From Acidobacteriota bacterium (GTDB lineage Bacteria; Acidobacteriota; Terriglobia; Terriglobales; SCQP01), in the NCBI GenBank assembly GCA_027459505.1, contig DAIDIE010000004.1, positions 1-64,000 on the forward strand: a DNA stretch of 64,000 nt, in the 5' to 3' direction. Within the stretch, counting starts at the first letter, position 1; each line of letters opens with the position of its first letter. A model generated the notes under the pieces. That model was given only the letters and a program-made list of their open reading frames with translations. It searched no databases and had not been told where the DNA came from. This document shows, in pieces, positions 26,917-35,886 of this stretch. A program made the position numbers and the translations under genes.

Positions 26917-26945
26917 GCGCGGCGGGTCGATGCCCGCCGCGCTTT
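26917..26945 (+). terminator. Hairpin downstream of micro-ORF A
   Basis: 10-bp perfect stem GCGCGGCGGG / CCCGCCGCGC with 6-nt loop, then TTT. It lies 84 bp after the micro-ORF A stop and could end a short transcript. Confidence 0.5.
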
Positions 26946-27108
26946 CAGATTCCTCTAAGTCCAGCGGCCACGACTTCCGGTGGGATGCAATGCTTTGGGC
27001 CGCTCCCTAAAACACTTCCGGCGTGGTACACTTCAGCTCGTTTTGTAGCTGCGCGGTCGGAGGTGGAGACTGTTCCCCACCACCGCCCGCGCACACTGCC
27101 GCACATCT

Positions 27109-27147
27109 TCACTGTGGGTACGTTGGCGGCCAATCGAAGAACGTCAT
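27109..27147 (-). CDS. Micro-ORF B, 12-residue WPP peptide
   Basis: Encodes MTFFDWPPTYPQ. AAAGGAGGTGA ends 5 nt before ATG, the same spacing as copy A. W6-P7-P8-T9 matches copy A, but with different Pro codons (CCG CCA against CCA CCA). Divergent from membrane gene B with 39 bp between starts. It faces micro-ORF A across 276 bp. Confidence 0.6.
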   Translation of the reverse strand: MTFFDWPPTYPQ

Positions 27148-27186
27148 GCGAATCACCTCCTTTCGCTGCCAGGAAGTTCATCGGCG

Positions 27187-27876
27187 ATGAATGACGTCGT
27201 CGCACTCACCGCGCTGGTTCTTGCCTCAGTGGGCACTGCGGCGCAGGTGTGCACGCTCGCATTTCTGCTGCATAAGCGGCTCGCCCGGCCATTGTTGCCC
27301 GCCACCGTAAGGCTTTCCTGGGGCGTGGCCCAGGCTGCCTATTTTTGGCTCTCGCAGCTTATTCCCGGCCATTGGAGCGCCGTATTTGCGCCAGTCATGT
27401 TCAATTACTGGCTGGTAACAATCGTCTTAATTGCCTGGATGTGGTGGGACGGCTGGGGACTCGGCACGCGCCACCCACTTAGCCGCATGGTCTTTTACTA
27501 TTTCGGCGGCTCCATGCTGGTAAGCGGCGTTGTGCCCCTGCTGCACCACTGGCTGCGCACGGACTTCCAAGCTGGGATTGTCGCTGGAGCGGTGATCCTG
27601 GCGTGTGGATTTCTTGTGGTGCGATCCACCCAAATGGGTGGGGTGCCGGAATGCCGCCTGGTCTGGCGCCGGGACGGAACTTGCCGCATCGAACCCAACC
27701 CAACCGCCCCGGACTACTACGTCCGCCACCCGGAATTGATCCTGGAAATGGTGAGCCACGCCGCCGATGCGTCTTACCGGCAGCCTCTACTCGAGTTGCT
27801 CCACTTGCGCATCCGGCGCGAACAGGGGCTGCGCTCCAGCGCCCATGCCCACGAAGGCCAGGAAGAACTCTCCTAG
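27187..27876 (+). CDS. Five-TM membrane protein, WPP-peptide-linked family, paralog B
   Basis: 229 aa. TM segments at about 5-27, 38-58, 62-86, 98-118 and 121-143; the tail has the motif LVWRRDGTCRIEPNPTAPDY then YVRHPELILEMV. It is the inverted partner of paralog A: the two membrane genes point outward and their micro-ORFs point inward. SD (AGGAAG) is weak and distant, in contrast to the perfect SD of the micro-ORF. A 20-bp palindromic repeat also found at 49382 lies inside this coding sequence (27626-27645). Function unknown. Confidence 0.75.
   Translation: MNDVVALTALVLASVGTAAQVCTLAFLLHKRLARPLLPATVRLSWGVAQAAYFWLSQLIPGHWSAVFAPVMFNYWLVTIVLIAWMWWDGWGLGTRHPLSRMVFYYFGGSMLVSGVVPLLHHWLRTDFQAGIVAGAVILACGFLVVRSTQMGGVPECRLVWRRDGTCRIEPNPTAPDYYVRHPELILEMVSHAADASYRQPLLELLHLRIRREQGLRSSAHAHEGQEELS
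27626..27645. repeat. 20-bp palindromic repeat within paralog B coding sequence
   Basis: The reverse complement is CACCCCACCCATTTGGGTGG, identical to 49382-49401, which lies upstream of paralog C. Confidence 0.6.
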
Positions 27877-28216
27877 CTCTAGCCAAAGGAGCGAGCCACC
27901 AAGTCATCCCTGCGGGAGGAGATCGCAGGTGGAGGGCCGCGAAGTTCCGAAGGGCGGTCGCGCGGGAGAGGAGCCCGGCATCGGCGGCTTCACGGTCTCA
28001 CTGGAGAACGTGCCAGCAACCCGCCAGGAAGCAACGCCGGCGGGCGGCTCAGGAGACGAGGCCGTGCCTCGGTAGTCCGCGCCCTGCGACTTCCGTTCTC
28101 ATTCCGCTCAGCGAGGCGGCTGGCTGACTCGGTTTGCCCTTCACCCAACCGGGCCAGCATAGCTGGGCATCGAAAAAGCCAACTGGCAGGTACAAAGCCA
28201 TGCCGGGGCGCGGAAA
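27877..28216. other. 340-bp intergenic region before tamA-like gene
   Basis: No credible ORF. Several short GC stems are visible (CCTGCG/CGCAGG near 27908-27930; CGAGGC/GCCTCG near 28058-28073). I could not match it to a known riboswitch, SRP RNA or RNase P RNA. It may simply be a leader or promoter region. Confidence 0.4.
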
Positions 28217-31200
28217 ATGGCTGAATCTCTATCTTTTCTCTACAGATTCCGAGCGGCATTGGCGGTTTCGCCCGCTGGTGTCCGTCGCACAGTATTTGTG
28301 CTCGCCTTGCTGTGGCCGGCGCTAGCGTTAGCGCAAGCCGGACAGCAGCAAGCCTCCAAGCCGCCTCACCAGCGTCCGCCGGGGAAGATTCCGGCATCAC
28401 AGAATCCGCCGCACCCCAGCCCCATGACCGCGCCCCAAGTGAAACAGACGTTGCCCTCCTACGAGGGACAAACGGTCACCATCCTGGAGTTGACCGGCCA
28501 GCCCGGCCTGAAAACCGCCCCCTTGTTGGCCGCCCTGCCGCAGAAGCAGGGGCAGCCCTTCTCGCAGGTTAACATTGACGCCTCCATGCGCTACCTGCGG
28601 GCTCACGGTGTGATCGGCCCCCAATTGGAGGTCACGCCCGAAATGAACGGCTTGCGCGTGGCTTTCGTCCTGCACCCCGCCTATTACTTCGGCGTTTATG
28701 AATTTCCCGGGGCTGCTCGTTTCCAATACACCCGCCTGCTGGAGGCTTCTAAATACTTGACGCAGGAGCCCTACAGCGAGGTCGACATCGCTCAGGCGCA
28801 GAAAGGTTTGGTGCAGTATTTCCAGAGGGAAGGCTATTTTCTGGCCAAGGTTACGCCCCACTCCCAGGTGAACCGCAAACACCACCTGGTGAACGTGAAC
28901 TTTGTAACGGCCTTGGGGCCGCACGCGAAATATGGATCGCTGATTCTGAATGGCGTAACGCCCGCGCAGGCAACGCGGTTGAAATCCGATCTGCACTCGA
29001 TCATGGCCCGGCTGCGGGGCGCCTCGGTGCTGCCAGGGCACGGCTACTCTCTGAATGCATTGCGCAGCGCAACCAACCGTCTCCAGGGTCTGCTGGACGA
29101 CGAGGGCTACCTTGCCGCTCAAGTGCGGCTGGGCGCTGCGCGCTACGATCCCCGCACCAACCGTGCCGACATCATCTATAACATCCGAACCGGCCCGCCC
29201 GTGCACCTGACCGTCAGCGGTGTCCACCTCTGGCCCTGGACGCGCCACAGCCTCATTCCAATTTACGCGGTCAAGCAGGTCAACCCCGAACTTGTGCAGG
29301 AGGGTCAGGACGATCTCACTTCGCACATGGCCGCGCAAGGCTATTTCGACGCGCGTGTCACCACGACGGTATCGGTCAACGGACATCAGCGCGTCACTTC
29401 GCAAGTTGCCTCCGGCCCGCTGGTGCCGGCCGCCGCGGCCGCAATGCCCGCACAACGCGCCACGCCGCCTCCCTTGCCGCCCAGTATGAATCTGCAGACC
29501 CAGGTGGCGCCTTCGTCTCCGCGGGCGAAAGGCGGCGTCCCCCCGTCGCATTTTTCCGCGCCCGCCCGGATTCATTACCAGGTCAGCAAAGGCGCGCGCC
29601 ACATCGTTAAGAAGGTGACCTTCACGGGAAATACCGCCTTCAGCGATTCGCAATTGCAATCCCAGGTCAAGATCCAGCCCAAGAGCTGGTGGTTCTTCAG
29701 CCACGGCAAGTTCAGCAATCAGCTTTTGGAGAGCAGCATTTCCAACCTCACGGATTATTACAAGGCTGATGGGTATAACCACGTCAAGGTCAGCGCGCAT
29801 GTCAGCCGTCCTGGCGGCAACGTGCAGGTCAACTTCCACATCGATCAGGGCAAGCAGGATCATGTCGCCACTGTCACCCTGCAAGGCAATACGTTGTCAT
29901 TGAGCAAATTGGCGCCCCAAGGACTGAAGCTGGCGCCGGGAAAGCCCTACACCCAGGTCCGGCTGCAGCAGGATCGCAATACCCTGCTGGCGCGCTATCT
30001 TTCGCTGGGCTATCTCAACGCCAACGTGCGCGTGCGGGCCACGCAACTGCCCAAGCAGCCCAACCAGATTGCCGTCGTCTACCAGATCAATGAAGGTCCT
30101 CAGGTGCGGGTGGACACGGTGATTACCGACGGCCGCGATCGCACCAAGCAGCGCTACATCAACCTGCGCACCGAGGACTTGCATTCCGAAGACTATCTTT
30201 CGGAAAAGAGTATGATGGCGGCCGAAACCAAGCTCTATGAACCCGGCATCTTCGACTGGGCCGACGTTAGCACCCAGCGGCCGGTGACCACGCAGCCGCT
30301 GGAAGATGTAGTGGTGCGCGTACACGAGGGACCCCGCAATCAGTTGACCTATGGGTTTGGTTTTGATCTCACCAATCGCGGGGGCAGCGTTCCTTCCGGC
30401 ACCATCGCCCTGCCCGGGTTGCCTCCGGTCGGACTTCCCTCCAGCTTCAAGACCAGTCAGTCCACCTTCTGGGGACCGACGGGAAACGTTCAATACTCGC
30501 GCTTGAATTTGTTCGGAAAGGCTGAGACGCTCAGCGCCGGTGCCTACGCAGGGCGCCTCGATCAACGCGCGAATGTCACCTTTACCGACCCCAACTTCCG
30601 CTGGAGTATCTGGAGCGCCAACCTGCTGGTCAGCGGCGAGGTCAACGAGGAGAATCCCATCTTCAGTTCGCAGGTCGGTGATTTTGCGTTTCAACTGCAG
30701 CGCCCCTTGAACGCCGCGCGCGACCAGAACATCTTTCTGCGCTACGACTTCAACCAGACCTACCTGAGCCGCCTGCTGATTCCCGAACTCATTACCCCTG
30801 AAAACCAGCATGTGCGGCTGTCCACGCTTTCGGCGACTTACATTCGCGATACCCGCGACAACCCACTCGACGCGCACCGCGGCATGTTTGAAACCGCCGA
30901 GTTCGATTACAACCCCAGCTTTTTGGGCTCCAGCGCCAATTTCGGCAAATTTCTGGGACAGGTGGCGGCGTATCGCAAAATCTTCGGCAACACGATCTGG
31001 GCCAACAGCCTGCGGCTGGGACTGGAACAACCCTTTGGGGGCAGCTTTGTTCCCCTTAGCCAGGCCTTTTTCACCGGCGGTGGCAGCACCCTGCGCGGAT
31101 TCCCCCTGGATGGAGCCGGCCCGCAACGCACCATTCCCGCCTGCGGCAATCCCAGCGATCCCTCCACCTGCGGATTCCTTAATTTGCCCATGGGCGGCAA

Positions 31201-31468
31201 TGAAATGGTGATTACCAACTCCGAGTTCCGCATTCCCACCCCTTGGATCATGCAGAACCTTGGCGTTGCCCTCTTCTACGATGGCGGCAACGTGTTTCAG
31301 CGGATCGGCTTCAGCCATCTTGGCGCAAACTGGTCCAATACCGTGGGCTTCGGCCTGCGCTATTCCACTCCCGTGGGACCGGTGCGCGTCGATATCGGCC
31401 ACAACTTAAACCCGCCACCCGGAATCAAATCTACACAGATATTCCTCACGCTGGGGCAGGCTTTTTAG
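28217..31468 (+). CDS. Omp85-family outer-membrane protein (TamA/BamA-like)
   Basis: 1083 aa, long for BamA (about 800). A signal segment (VFVLALLWPALALAQA) is followed by a Pro-rich linker and several POTRA-like repeats (about residues 80-700; for example VKKVTFTGNTAFSDSQLQSQ, RYLSLGYLNANVRV). The C-terminal 16-strand barrel (about 710-1083) contains the Omp85 loop motif TLRGFPLDG and ends in a Phe (LTLGQAF), as OMP C-terminal signals do. Directly followed by a TamB-like gene after 91 bp, so a TamA role in outer-membrane protein or lipid transport is favoured over BamA. Confidence 0.85.
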   Translation: MAESLSFLYRFRAALAVSPAGVRRTVFVLALLWPALALAQAGQQQASKPPHQRPPGKIPASQNPPHPSPMTAPQVKQTLPSYEGQTVTILELTGQPGLKTAPLLAALPQKQGQPFSQVNIDASMRYLRAHGVIGPQLEVTPEMNGLRVAFVLHPAYYFGVYEFPGAARFQYTRLLEASKYLTQEPYSEVDIAQAQKGLVQYFQREGYFLAKVTPHSQVNRKHHLVNVNFVTALGPHAKYGSLILNGVTPAQATRLKSDLHSIMARLRGASVLPGHGYSLNALRSATNRLQGLLDDEGYLAAQVRLGAARYDPRTNRADIIYNIRTGPPVHLTVSGVHLWPWTRHSLIPIYAVKQVNPELVQEGQDDLTSHMAAQGYFDARVTTTVSVNGHQRVTSQVASGPLVPAAAAAMPAQRATPPPLPPSMNLQTQVAPSSPRAKGGVPPSHFSAPARIHYQVSKGARHIVKKVTFTGNTAFSDSQLQSQVKIQPKSWWFFSHGKFSNQLLESSISNLTDYYKADGYNHVKVSAHVSRPGGNVQVNFHIDQGKQDHVATVTLQGNTLSLSKLAPQGLKLAPGKPYTQVRLQQDRNTLLARYLSLGYLNANVRVRATQLPKQPNQIAVVYQINEGPQVRVDTVITDGRDRTKQRYINLRTEDLHSEDYLSEKSMMAAETKLYEPGIFDWADVSTQRPVTTQPLEDVVVRVHEGPRNQLTYGFGFDLTNRGGSVPSGTIALPGLPPVGLPSSFKTSQSTFWGPTGNVQYSRLNLFGKAETLSAGAYAGRLDQRANVTFTDPNFRWSIWSANLLVSGEVNEENPIFSSQVGDFAFQLQRPLNAARDQNIFLRYDFNQTYLSRLLIPELITPENQHVRLSTLSATYIRDTRDNPLDAHRGMFETAEFDYNPSFLGSSANFGKFLGQVAAYRKIFGNTIWANSLRLGLEQPFGGSFVPLSQAFFTGGGSTLRGFPLDGAGPQRTIPACGNPSDPSTCGFLNLPMGGNEMVITNSEFRIPTPWIMQNLGVALFYDGGNVFQRIGFSHLGANWSNTVGFGLRYSTPVGPVRVDIGHNLNPPPGIKSTQIFLTLGQAF

Positions 31469-31559
31469 CCATACCGCCCATGGCGGCGGCCTCTGGTCCG
31501 GGATGCAAACTGATCGGCAGCCACCAGGAGCAGCTTTGGCGCGACTTCAGGATTGAAGT

Positions 31560-34500
31560 ATGGGAACTTGGCGCTATCCCTCTCCGTCGAATCAGCCGCC
31601 CTCGCGAATGGTCCGCTTTCCTGGCCCTCAGCGCCGGCGCCGCTGGCCCCGCATTCTGGCCTGGGTGGCCGGCATCCTGGTGGCACTCATCGTCGTGGCG
31701 GGCGTTGCGATCTGGCTGCTGCTGCGCAGCGCCTGGTTTCATAATTACCTGCTGCGCACGGCCGATGCCAAGGCTTCGGCGGCCATGCACACCCAGGTCA
31801 CCATCCAGAATTTCCATATCATTCCTTCGCTGGGCGCTCCTGACCTCGATCTCTGGGGCGTGGTGGTGCAGGGGGCGGCGCCTTATGCTAAACCGCCACT
31901 GCTGCAGGTCGCTCATATTCACGTGGGGCTACGCATTGTTTCTCTGCTCGGGCGCAAATGGTACCTCAGCGACCTCACCGTCGACCGGCCCTCCATCTGG
32001 CTCTACTTCGACAAGAACGGCAACAGCAATCTGCCCAACCTGAGCAGCGGCGGCTCGGGCGGTTCCAGCACCAACATCTTCGAAATGGGCATCCGCCATG
32101 CCGCCATCAACAACGGCTTTCTATGGTTCAACAGCCGCAAGAGTGCGCTGGAGGCCAATCTGCGCTACGTGAATTTCCAGTCGGCCTTCAACACCCTTCG
32201 CAAGGCCTATACCGGAACGTTTTCCTATCACGACGGTCAGATTCAATACGGAACGTATCGTCCGCTGGTGCACAGTGTGCGCTTCAAGTTTGACGCTACC
32301 CCGTCCCGCCTCAAGCTGATTCCGTTGGTGTTCAGCGCCGGCAATTCGCTGCTCCGCGTGGAAGCTACCGTACGCAACTACGCGCAGCCGCAGGCCGTCG
32401 CCTATTACCAGGCGACGCTGGACGGTGCTCAGCTCGGCCACATCCTGCGCAACAGCAGCGTTCCCTCTGGCCTGCTTCAAGCCAATGGCGTGGTGCAGTA
32501 TTCCAATCAGCCCAATCAGAGCCTGCTGGCTTCGCTGCAGGTCAAGGGCAGCCTGCAGAGCCGCGTCCTGGTTGTCCGGAACGGAACCACCCGCATTCCG
32601 GTTTCGCGTCTTGCCGCTTCCTACACACTGGCTAACGATAACCTCACCGTACCGGGATTCCGGGCGCGGCTTCTGGGAGGGAGTGTCACTGGCGGCCTCG
32701 GCATGCGCGACATTGAACGCAATGGTCCCGGCCATGCCCACATCGTTGCCAAGGGGCAACAACTTGCGCAGTTGCTGCCCATCGCCACCGGATCGCCCCG
32801 CGCCAACCGGGTTGGGCAAGCACGCCTGCGCGGCACCTCCAACCTGGTCGCGGACGCCACTTGGCATGGAGCGTTTCAGGGTCTCGCCGCCCGCCTCGAT
32901 GCCGCCGTGCACGCCGCCCTCGCCAGCAACACCCAACCGCCGGTGCCGCTGACGGCCTCGGTGCATGCCCGCTACTCCCAGCCGGCACAGTCGCTCGCGC
33001 TGCACAATACGTTTGTCGACTTGCCCAGTTCGCAGCTCACCGCGAATGGCGTTCTGGCGCGCCACTCCAGTTTGGCGGTCAACTTCCGTTCCAACGACCT
33101 CCACGAGTTGGAAACTATCGCTGACCTGCTGCGCTCCACGCCCGCCAGCACCAGCCCTGCCGGCACAGCGGCCGCTAAACCCACACCGCTCGATTTATAT
33201 GGTCAGGCGAACTTCACCGGCACCGTGACCGGCACCGTCAGCCAACCAGCCATCAACGGGCAACTGACTGCGTCGAATCTGCGCGTCCATGGCACGGCGT
33301 GGCGCTCGTTCACCACGGGGGTAACTGCCAGCCCATCACATGCCGCGCTGCGCAATGCCACCCTGCTCGCGCAAGGACCGGGGCGCATTCACTTCAATGT
33401 TGCCGCCGCGCTGCACAAGTGGGGATTTACCCAGGACAGCGCCTTCCAGCTCACGTTCCAAGCTTCGCAGATCAATGTCGGCGGTCTCGCCACCTCCGCT
33501 GGAATTTCATTGCCGGTCAATGGCGTTCTCCAGGCCAACATCGCCGCTCATGGTACCGAGCGCGCCCCCATCGGCAATGGAACGCTGTCGCTCTCCCACG
33601 CCACTGTCACGCAAGGCAGCATTGAGGAACCGATCCGTCAACTGAACGTGAATTTTCACGCCACTGGCACGCAGGTACAAGCCAACGCCGTCGCCAGTCT
33701 TCCCGCTGGAGTGGCGCGCCTGAACGGCGTTTATGACCCGCTCACCAAGTCTTACAGCGCAGTGTTGCACGCCAACAACGTGCAATTGCAGAAACTGCAT
33801 TCCGTAGCGGCGCGCAAGATTCCAGTGGTGGGTGTCATTAACCTCAACGGCTCCGGTCAGGGCACAATTTCCAATCCCGGGTTCCAGGCGGTGCTTACTT
33901 CACCGCGCATCACCGTCCGGAACCAGTCCATCCAGAACCTCAACTTGAACGCACAGCTCGCCAATCATGTCGTGACCGCGGCGCTAACCACCCGCGCTGT
34001 CGGCAGCTCCATTGCCGGCAATGCGCGCATCGTTTTGACCGGCAATGAAATGACCACCGCGCGGCTCGACACTACCGCCATTCCCCTGCCGCTGTTGATC
34101 GCCCTCTATAAACCGGATATGGCCAACGACTTCAGCGGCGAAACCGAACTGCACGCCAGCGTGAACGGTCCGCTGAAGCAGATGAACCAGCTTCAGGCGC
34201 AAATATCTATTCCCATGTTTCGCATGGGCTACCGTAACCAGTTACAACTTGCGGCGGTCGAGCCCATTCAAGCCAACTTGGCGGGCGGCGTGTTGAACGT
34301 CAATCGCGCCCACATTGCCGGAACCGACACCAACATCCTGATCCAGGGCGCCGTTCCGGTGAGCCAGCCCTCCGCCATGTCGATCAACGCGCTGGGCACG
34401 GTTAACCTGCAGATCGCCGAGATCTTTGATCCCACGCTGGTGACCGGCGGACAAATGCAACTCGCCATCCGCGCCGGCGGCACAGTGAAAAACCCCAACG

Positions 34501-35636
34501 TGAATGGGCAGATCCGCATCCTCAACGCCTCACTGGCGACCACCGCCGCCCCTCTCGGCTTGACGCGTGGTAACGGCTTGCTCAGCGTGACCCCCACGCA
34601 GGTTCATATTGAGAATTTCAGCGGCAGCGTGGGAGGCGGCACGGTAACGGCCAGCGGCGGCCTCACCTACCGGCCTTCGGTCAATTTCGACCTCGGCATG
34701 GCCGCTCAATATATCACCCTGCTCTTCCCCGACACCGTGCGCGAAACCTTCGGCGGCAACCTGTCGCTTACCGGAACGCCGGAGGCGGCCCTTCTGCAGG
34801 GCCAGGTGCGCCTCTACCAGTTGTCGACCACGCCCCAATTTGACCTCACATCACTGGCCAGCCAGGTTGGCGGAGGCGGCGGCGCGCCCGCTCCCCCGGG
34901 CAGCTTCTCGCAAAATCTGGCCCTCAACATCAACGTCATCACCCCAAATGGCGTCAGCACCGCCAGTCCCACTTTCAGCATGGCGGCGGGCGCTAACCTG
35001 AACATCCAGGGCACCGCCGCCCAGCCCGTCGTGCTCGGCCGCGTCAATATCGATCGCGGCGATCTGATCTTCAATGGCAACCGCTTCATCCTGGAGCCGG
35101 GTACGCTGATGTTCGCCAACCCCGCCGAGACGGTTCCCAACGTGAACCTGACCGCCGACACCACCATCCAGCAGTACAAGTTACAGTTGCGCTTCCAGGG
35201 CCCGTCCAATCAGCTCAAAACCGAGTACACCTCCAGCCCGCCGCTGCCCCGTCCCGACATCATCAACTTGCTCGCCTTCGGGCAGACCACGGAGGCCTCC
35301 GCCGCCAATCCCACCCCTGGCGCCCTGGGAGCGGAAAACCTGGTCGCCTCCAGCGTCGCCAGCCAGGTCACCAGCCGGGTGCAGAAAATCGCCGGCATCT
35401 CCCAGCTCTCGGTGGACCCGGTCCTGGGTGGCGCCGGACAGAATCCGGGAGCGCGGATCAGCATCAAGCAACGCGTCACCGGCAAGCTCTACATCACCCT
35501 CTCCACCGACGTCACCTCAACGCAGAATGACGCCATCGAACTGCAATACGCCTTCTCGCCAAAGAAGTCGGTGGACGTGGTGCGCGACCAGAATGGCGGC
35601 TTCCATTTCGACACGCGCTTTAAAAAAACCTGGTAG
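31560..35636 (+). CDS. tamB: TamB-family (DUF490) translocation/assembly protein
   Basis: 1358 aa. The ATG at 31560 follows AGGA by 9 nt; an in-frame ATG 16 codons later is an alternative. One N-terminal TM anchor (about 35-58, LAWVAGILVALIVVAGVAIW) precedes a long periplasmic beta-taco rich in Asn-Gly-x-x and VxGxxxxP repeats. The C-terminal TamB domain (about 1000-1358) holds FNGNRFILEPGTLMFANPAE and ends RDQNGGFHFDTRFKKTW. Spans the periplasm and pairs with the Omp85 partner encoded just upstream. Confidence 0.88.
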   Translation: MGTWRYPSPSNQPPSRMVRFPGPQRRRRWPRILAWVAGILVALIVVAGVAIWLLLRSAWFHNYLLRTADAKASAAMHTQVTIQNFHIIPSLGAPDLDLWGVVVQGAAPYAKPPLLQVAHIHVGLRIVSLLGRKWYLSDLTVDRPSIWLYFDKNGNSNLPNLSSGGSGGSSTNIFEMGIRHAAINNGFLWFNSRKSALEANLRYVNFQSAFNTLRKAYTGTFSYHDGQIQYGTYRPLVHSVRFKFDATPSRLKLIPLVFSAGNSLLRVEATVRNYAQPQAVAYYQATLDGAQLGHILRNSSVPSGLLQANGVVQYSNQPNQSLLASLQVKGSLQSRVLVVRNGTTRIPVSRLAASYTLANDNLTVPGFRARLLGGSVTGGLGMRDIERNGPGHAHIVAKGQQLAQLLPIATGSPRANRVGQARLRGTSNLVADATWHGAFQGLAARLDAAVHAALASNTQPPVPLTASVHARYSQPAQSLALHNTFVDLPSSQLTANGVLARHSSLAVNFRSNDLHELETIADLLRSTPASTSPAGTAAAKPTPLDLYGQANFTGTVTGTVSQPAINGQLTASNLRVHGTAWRSFTTGVTASPSHAALRNATLLAQGPGRIHFNVAAALHKWGFTQDSAFQLTFQASQINVGGLATSAGISLPVNGVLQANIAAHGTERAPIGNGTLSLSHATVTQGSIEEPIRQLNVNFHATGTQVQANAVASLPAGVARLNGVYDPLTKSYSAVLHANNVQLQKLHSVAARKIPVVGVINLNGSGQGTISNPGFQAVLTSPRITVRNQSIQNLNLNAQLANHVVTAALTTRAVGSSIAGNARIVLTGNEMTTARLDTTAIPLPLLIALYKPDMANDFSGETELHASVNGPLKQMNQLQAQISIPMFRMGYRNQLQLAAVEPIQANLAGGVLNVNRAHIAGTDTNILIQGAVPVSQPSAMSINALGTVNLQIAEIFDPTLVTGGQMQLAIRAGGTVKNPNVNGQIRILNASLATTAAPLGLTRGNGLLSVTPTQVHIENFSGSVGGGTVTASGGLTYRPSVNFDLGMAAQYITLLFPDTVRETFGGNLSLTGTPEAALLQGQVRLYQLSTTPQFDLTSLASQVGGGGGAPAPPGSFSQNLALNINVITPNGVSTASPTFSMAAGANLNIQGTAAQPVVLGRVNIDRGDLIFNGNRFILEPGTLMFANPAETVPNVNLTADTTIQQYKLQLRFQGPSNQLKTEYTSSPPLPRPDIINLLAFGQTTEASAANPTPGALGAENLVASSVASQVTSRVQKIAGISQLSVDPVLGGAGQNPGARISIKQRVTGKLYITLSTDVTSTQNDAIELQYAFSPKKSVDVVRDQNGGFHFDTRFKKTW

Positions 35637-35682
35637 AAACCAACGCGGATCACGAACGCGTACGCTGGAGCCCGGCCTATCC

Positions 35683-35735
35683 TCGAAGCTGCCACTAGGG
35701 CTGCACTTCGTCGTGCGATCTCGAACTCGACACCA
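35683..35735 (-). repeat. Dispersed intergenic repeat, diverged copy 3
   Basis: On the minus strand it contains TCGAGTTCGAGATCGCA then CGAAGT, matching copy 1 (TCGAGTTCGAAATCGCA then CCGAAGT) with a few changes. It lies between tamB and the terminator. Confidence 0.5.
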
Positions 35736-35821
35736 CATTGAGTATCCGGCGGCTCGCTTCTGACGCGGCGACGACTTTTTTTCCGGCTTGTTCTTGCAGG
35801 CGTGAAAAACATTACGAAAGC

Positions 35822-35860
35822 AAAACGGCGCCACGGGTTCTCCCCGGTGGCGCCGTTTTT
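35822..35860. terminator. Bidirectional terminator between tamB and GH3 gene
   Basis: 13-bp stem AAAACGGCGCCAC / GTGGCGCCGTTTT with an A-tract on one side and T5 on the other, between convergent genes. Confidence 0.9.
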
Positions 35861-35886
35861 GGCATCAACTGCTGATGGCCGGAAAT

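Noticed and set aside
27960..28080. Possible small SRP RNA or RNase P fragment (AGGAAGCA-like segment)
   Set aside because: The conserved SRP domain IV and RNase P core sequences are not present.
28397..31402. Two long minus-strand open frames (495 and 501 codons) opposite the Omp85 gene
   Set aside because: Shadows of a clear Omp85 coding sequence with signal peptide and RGF motif.
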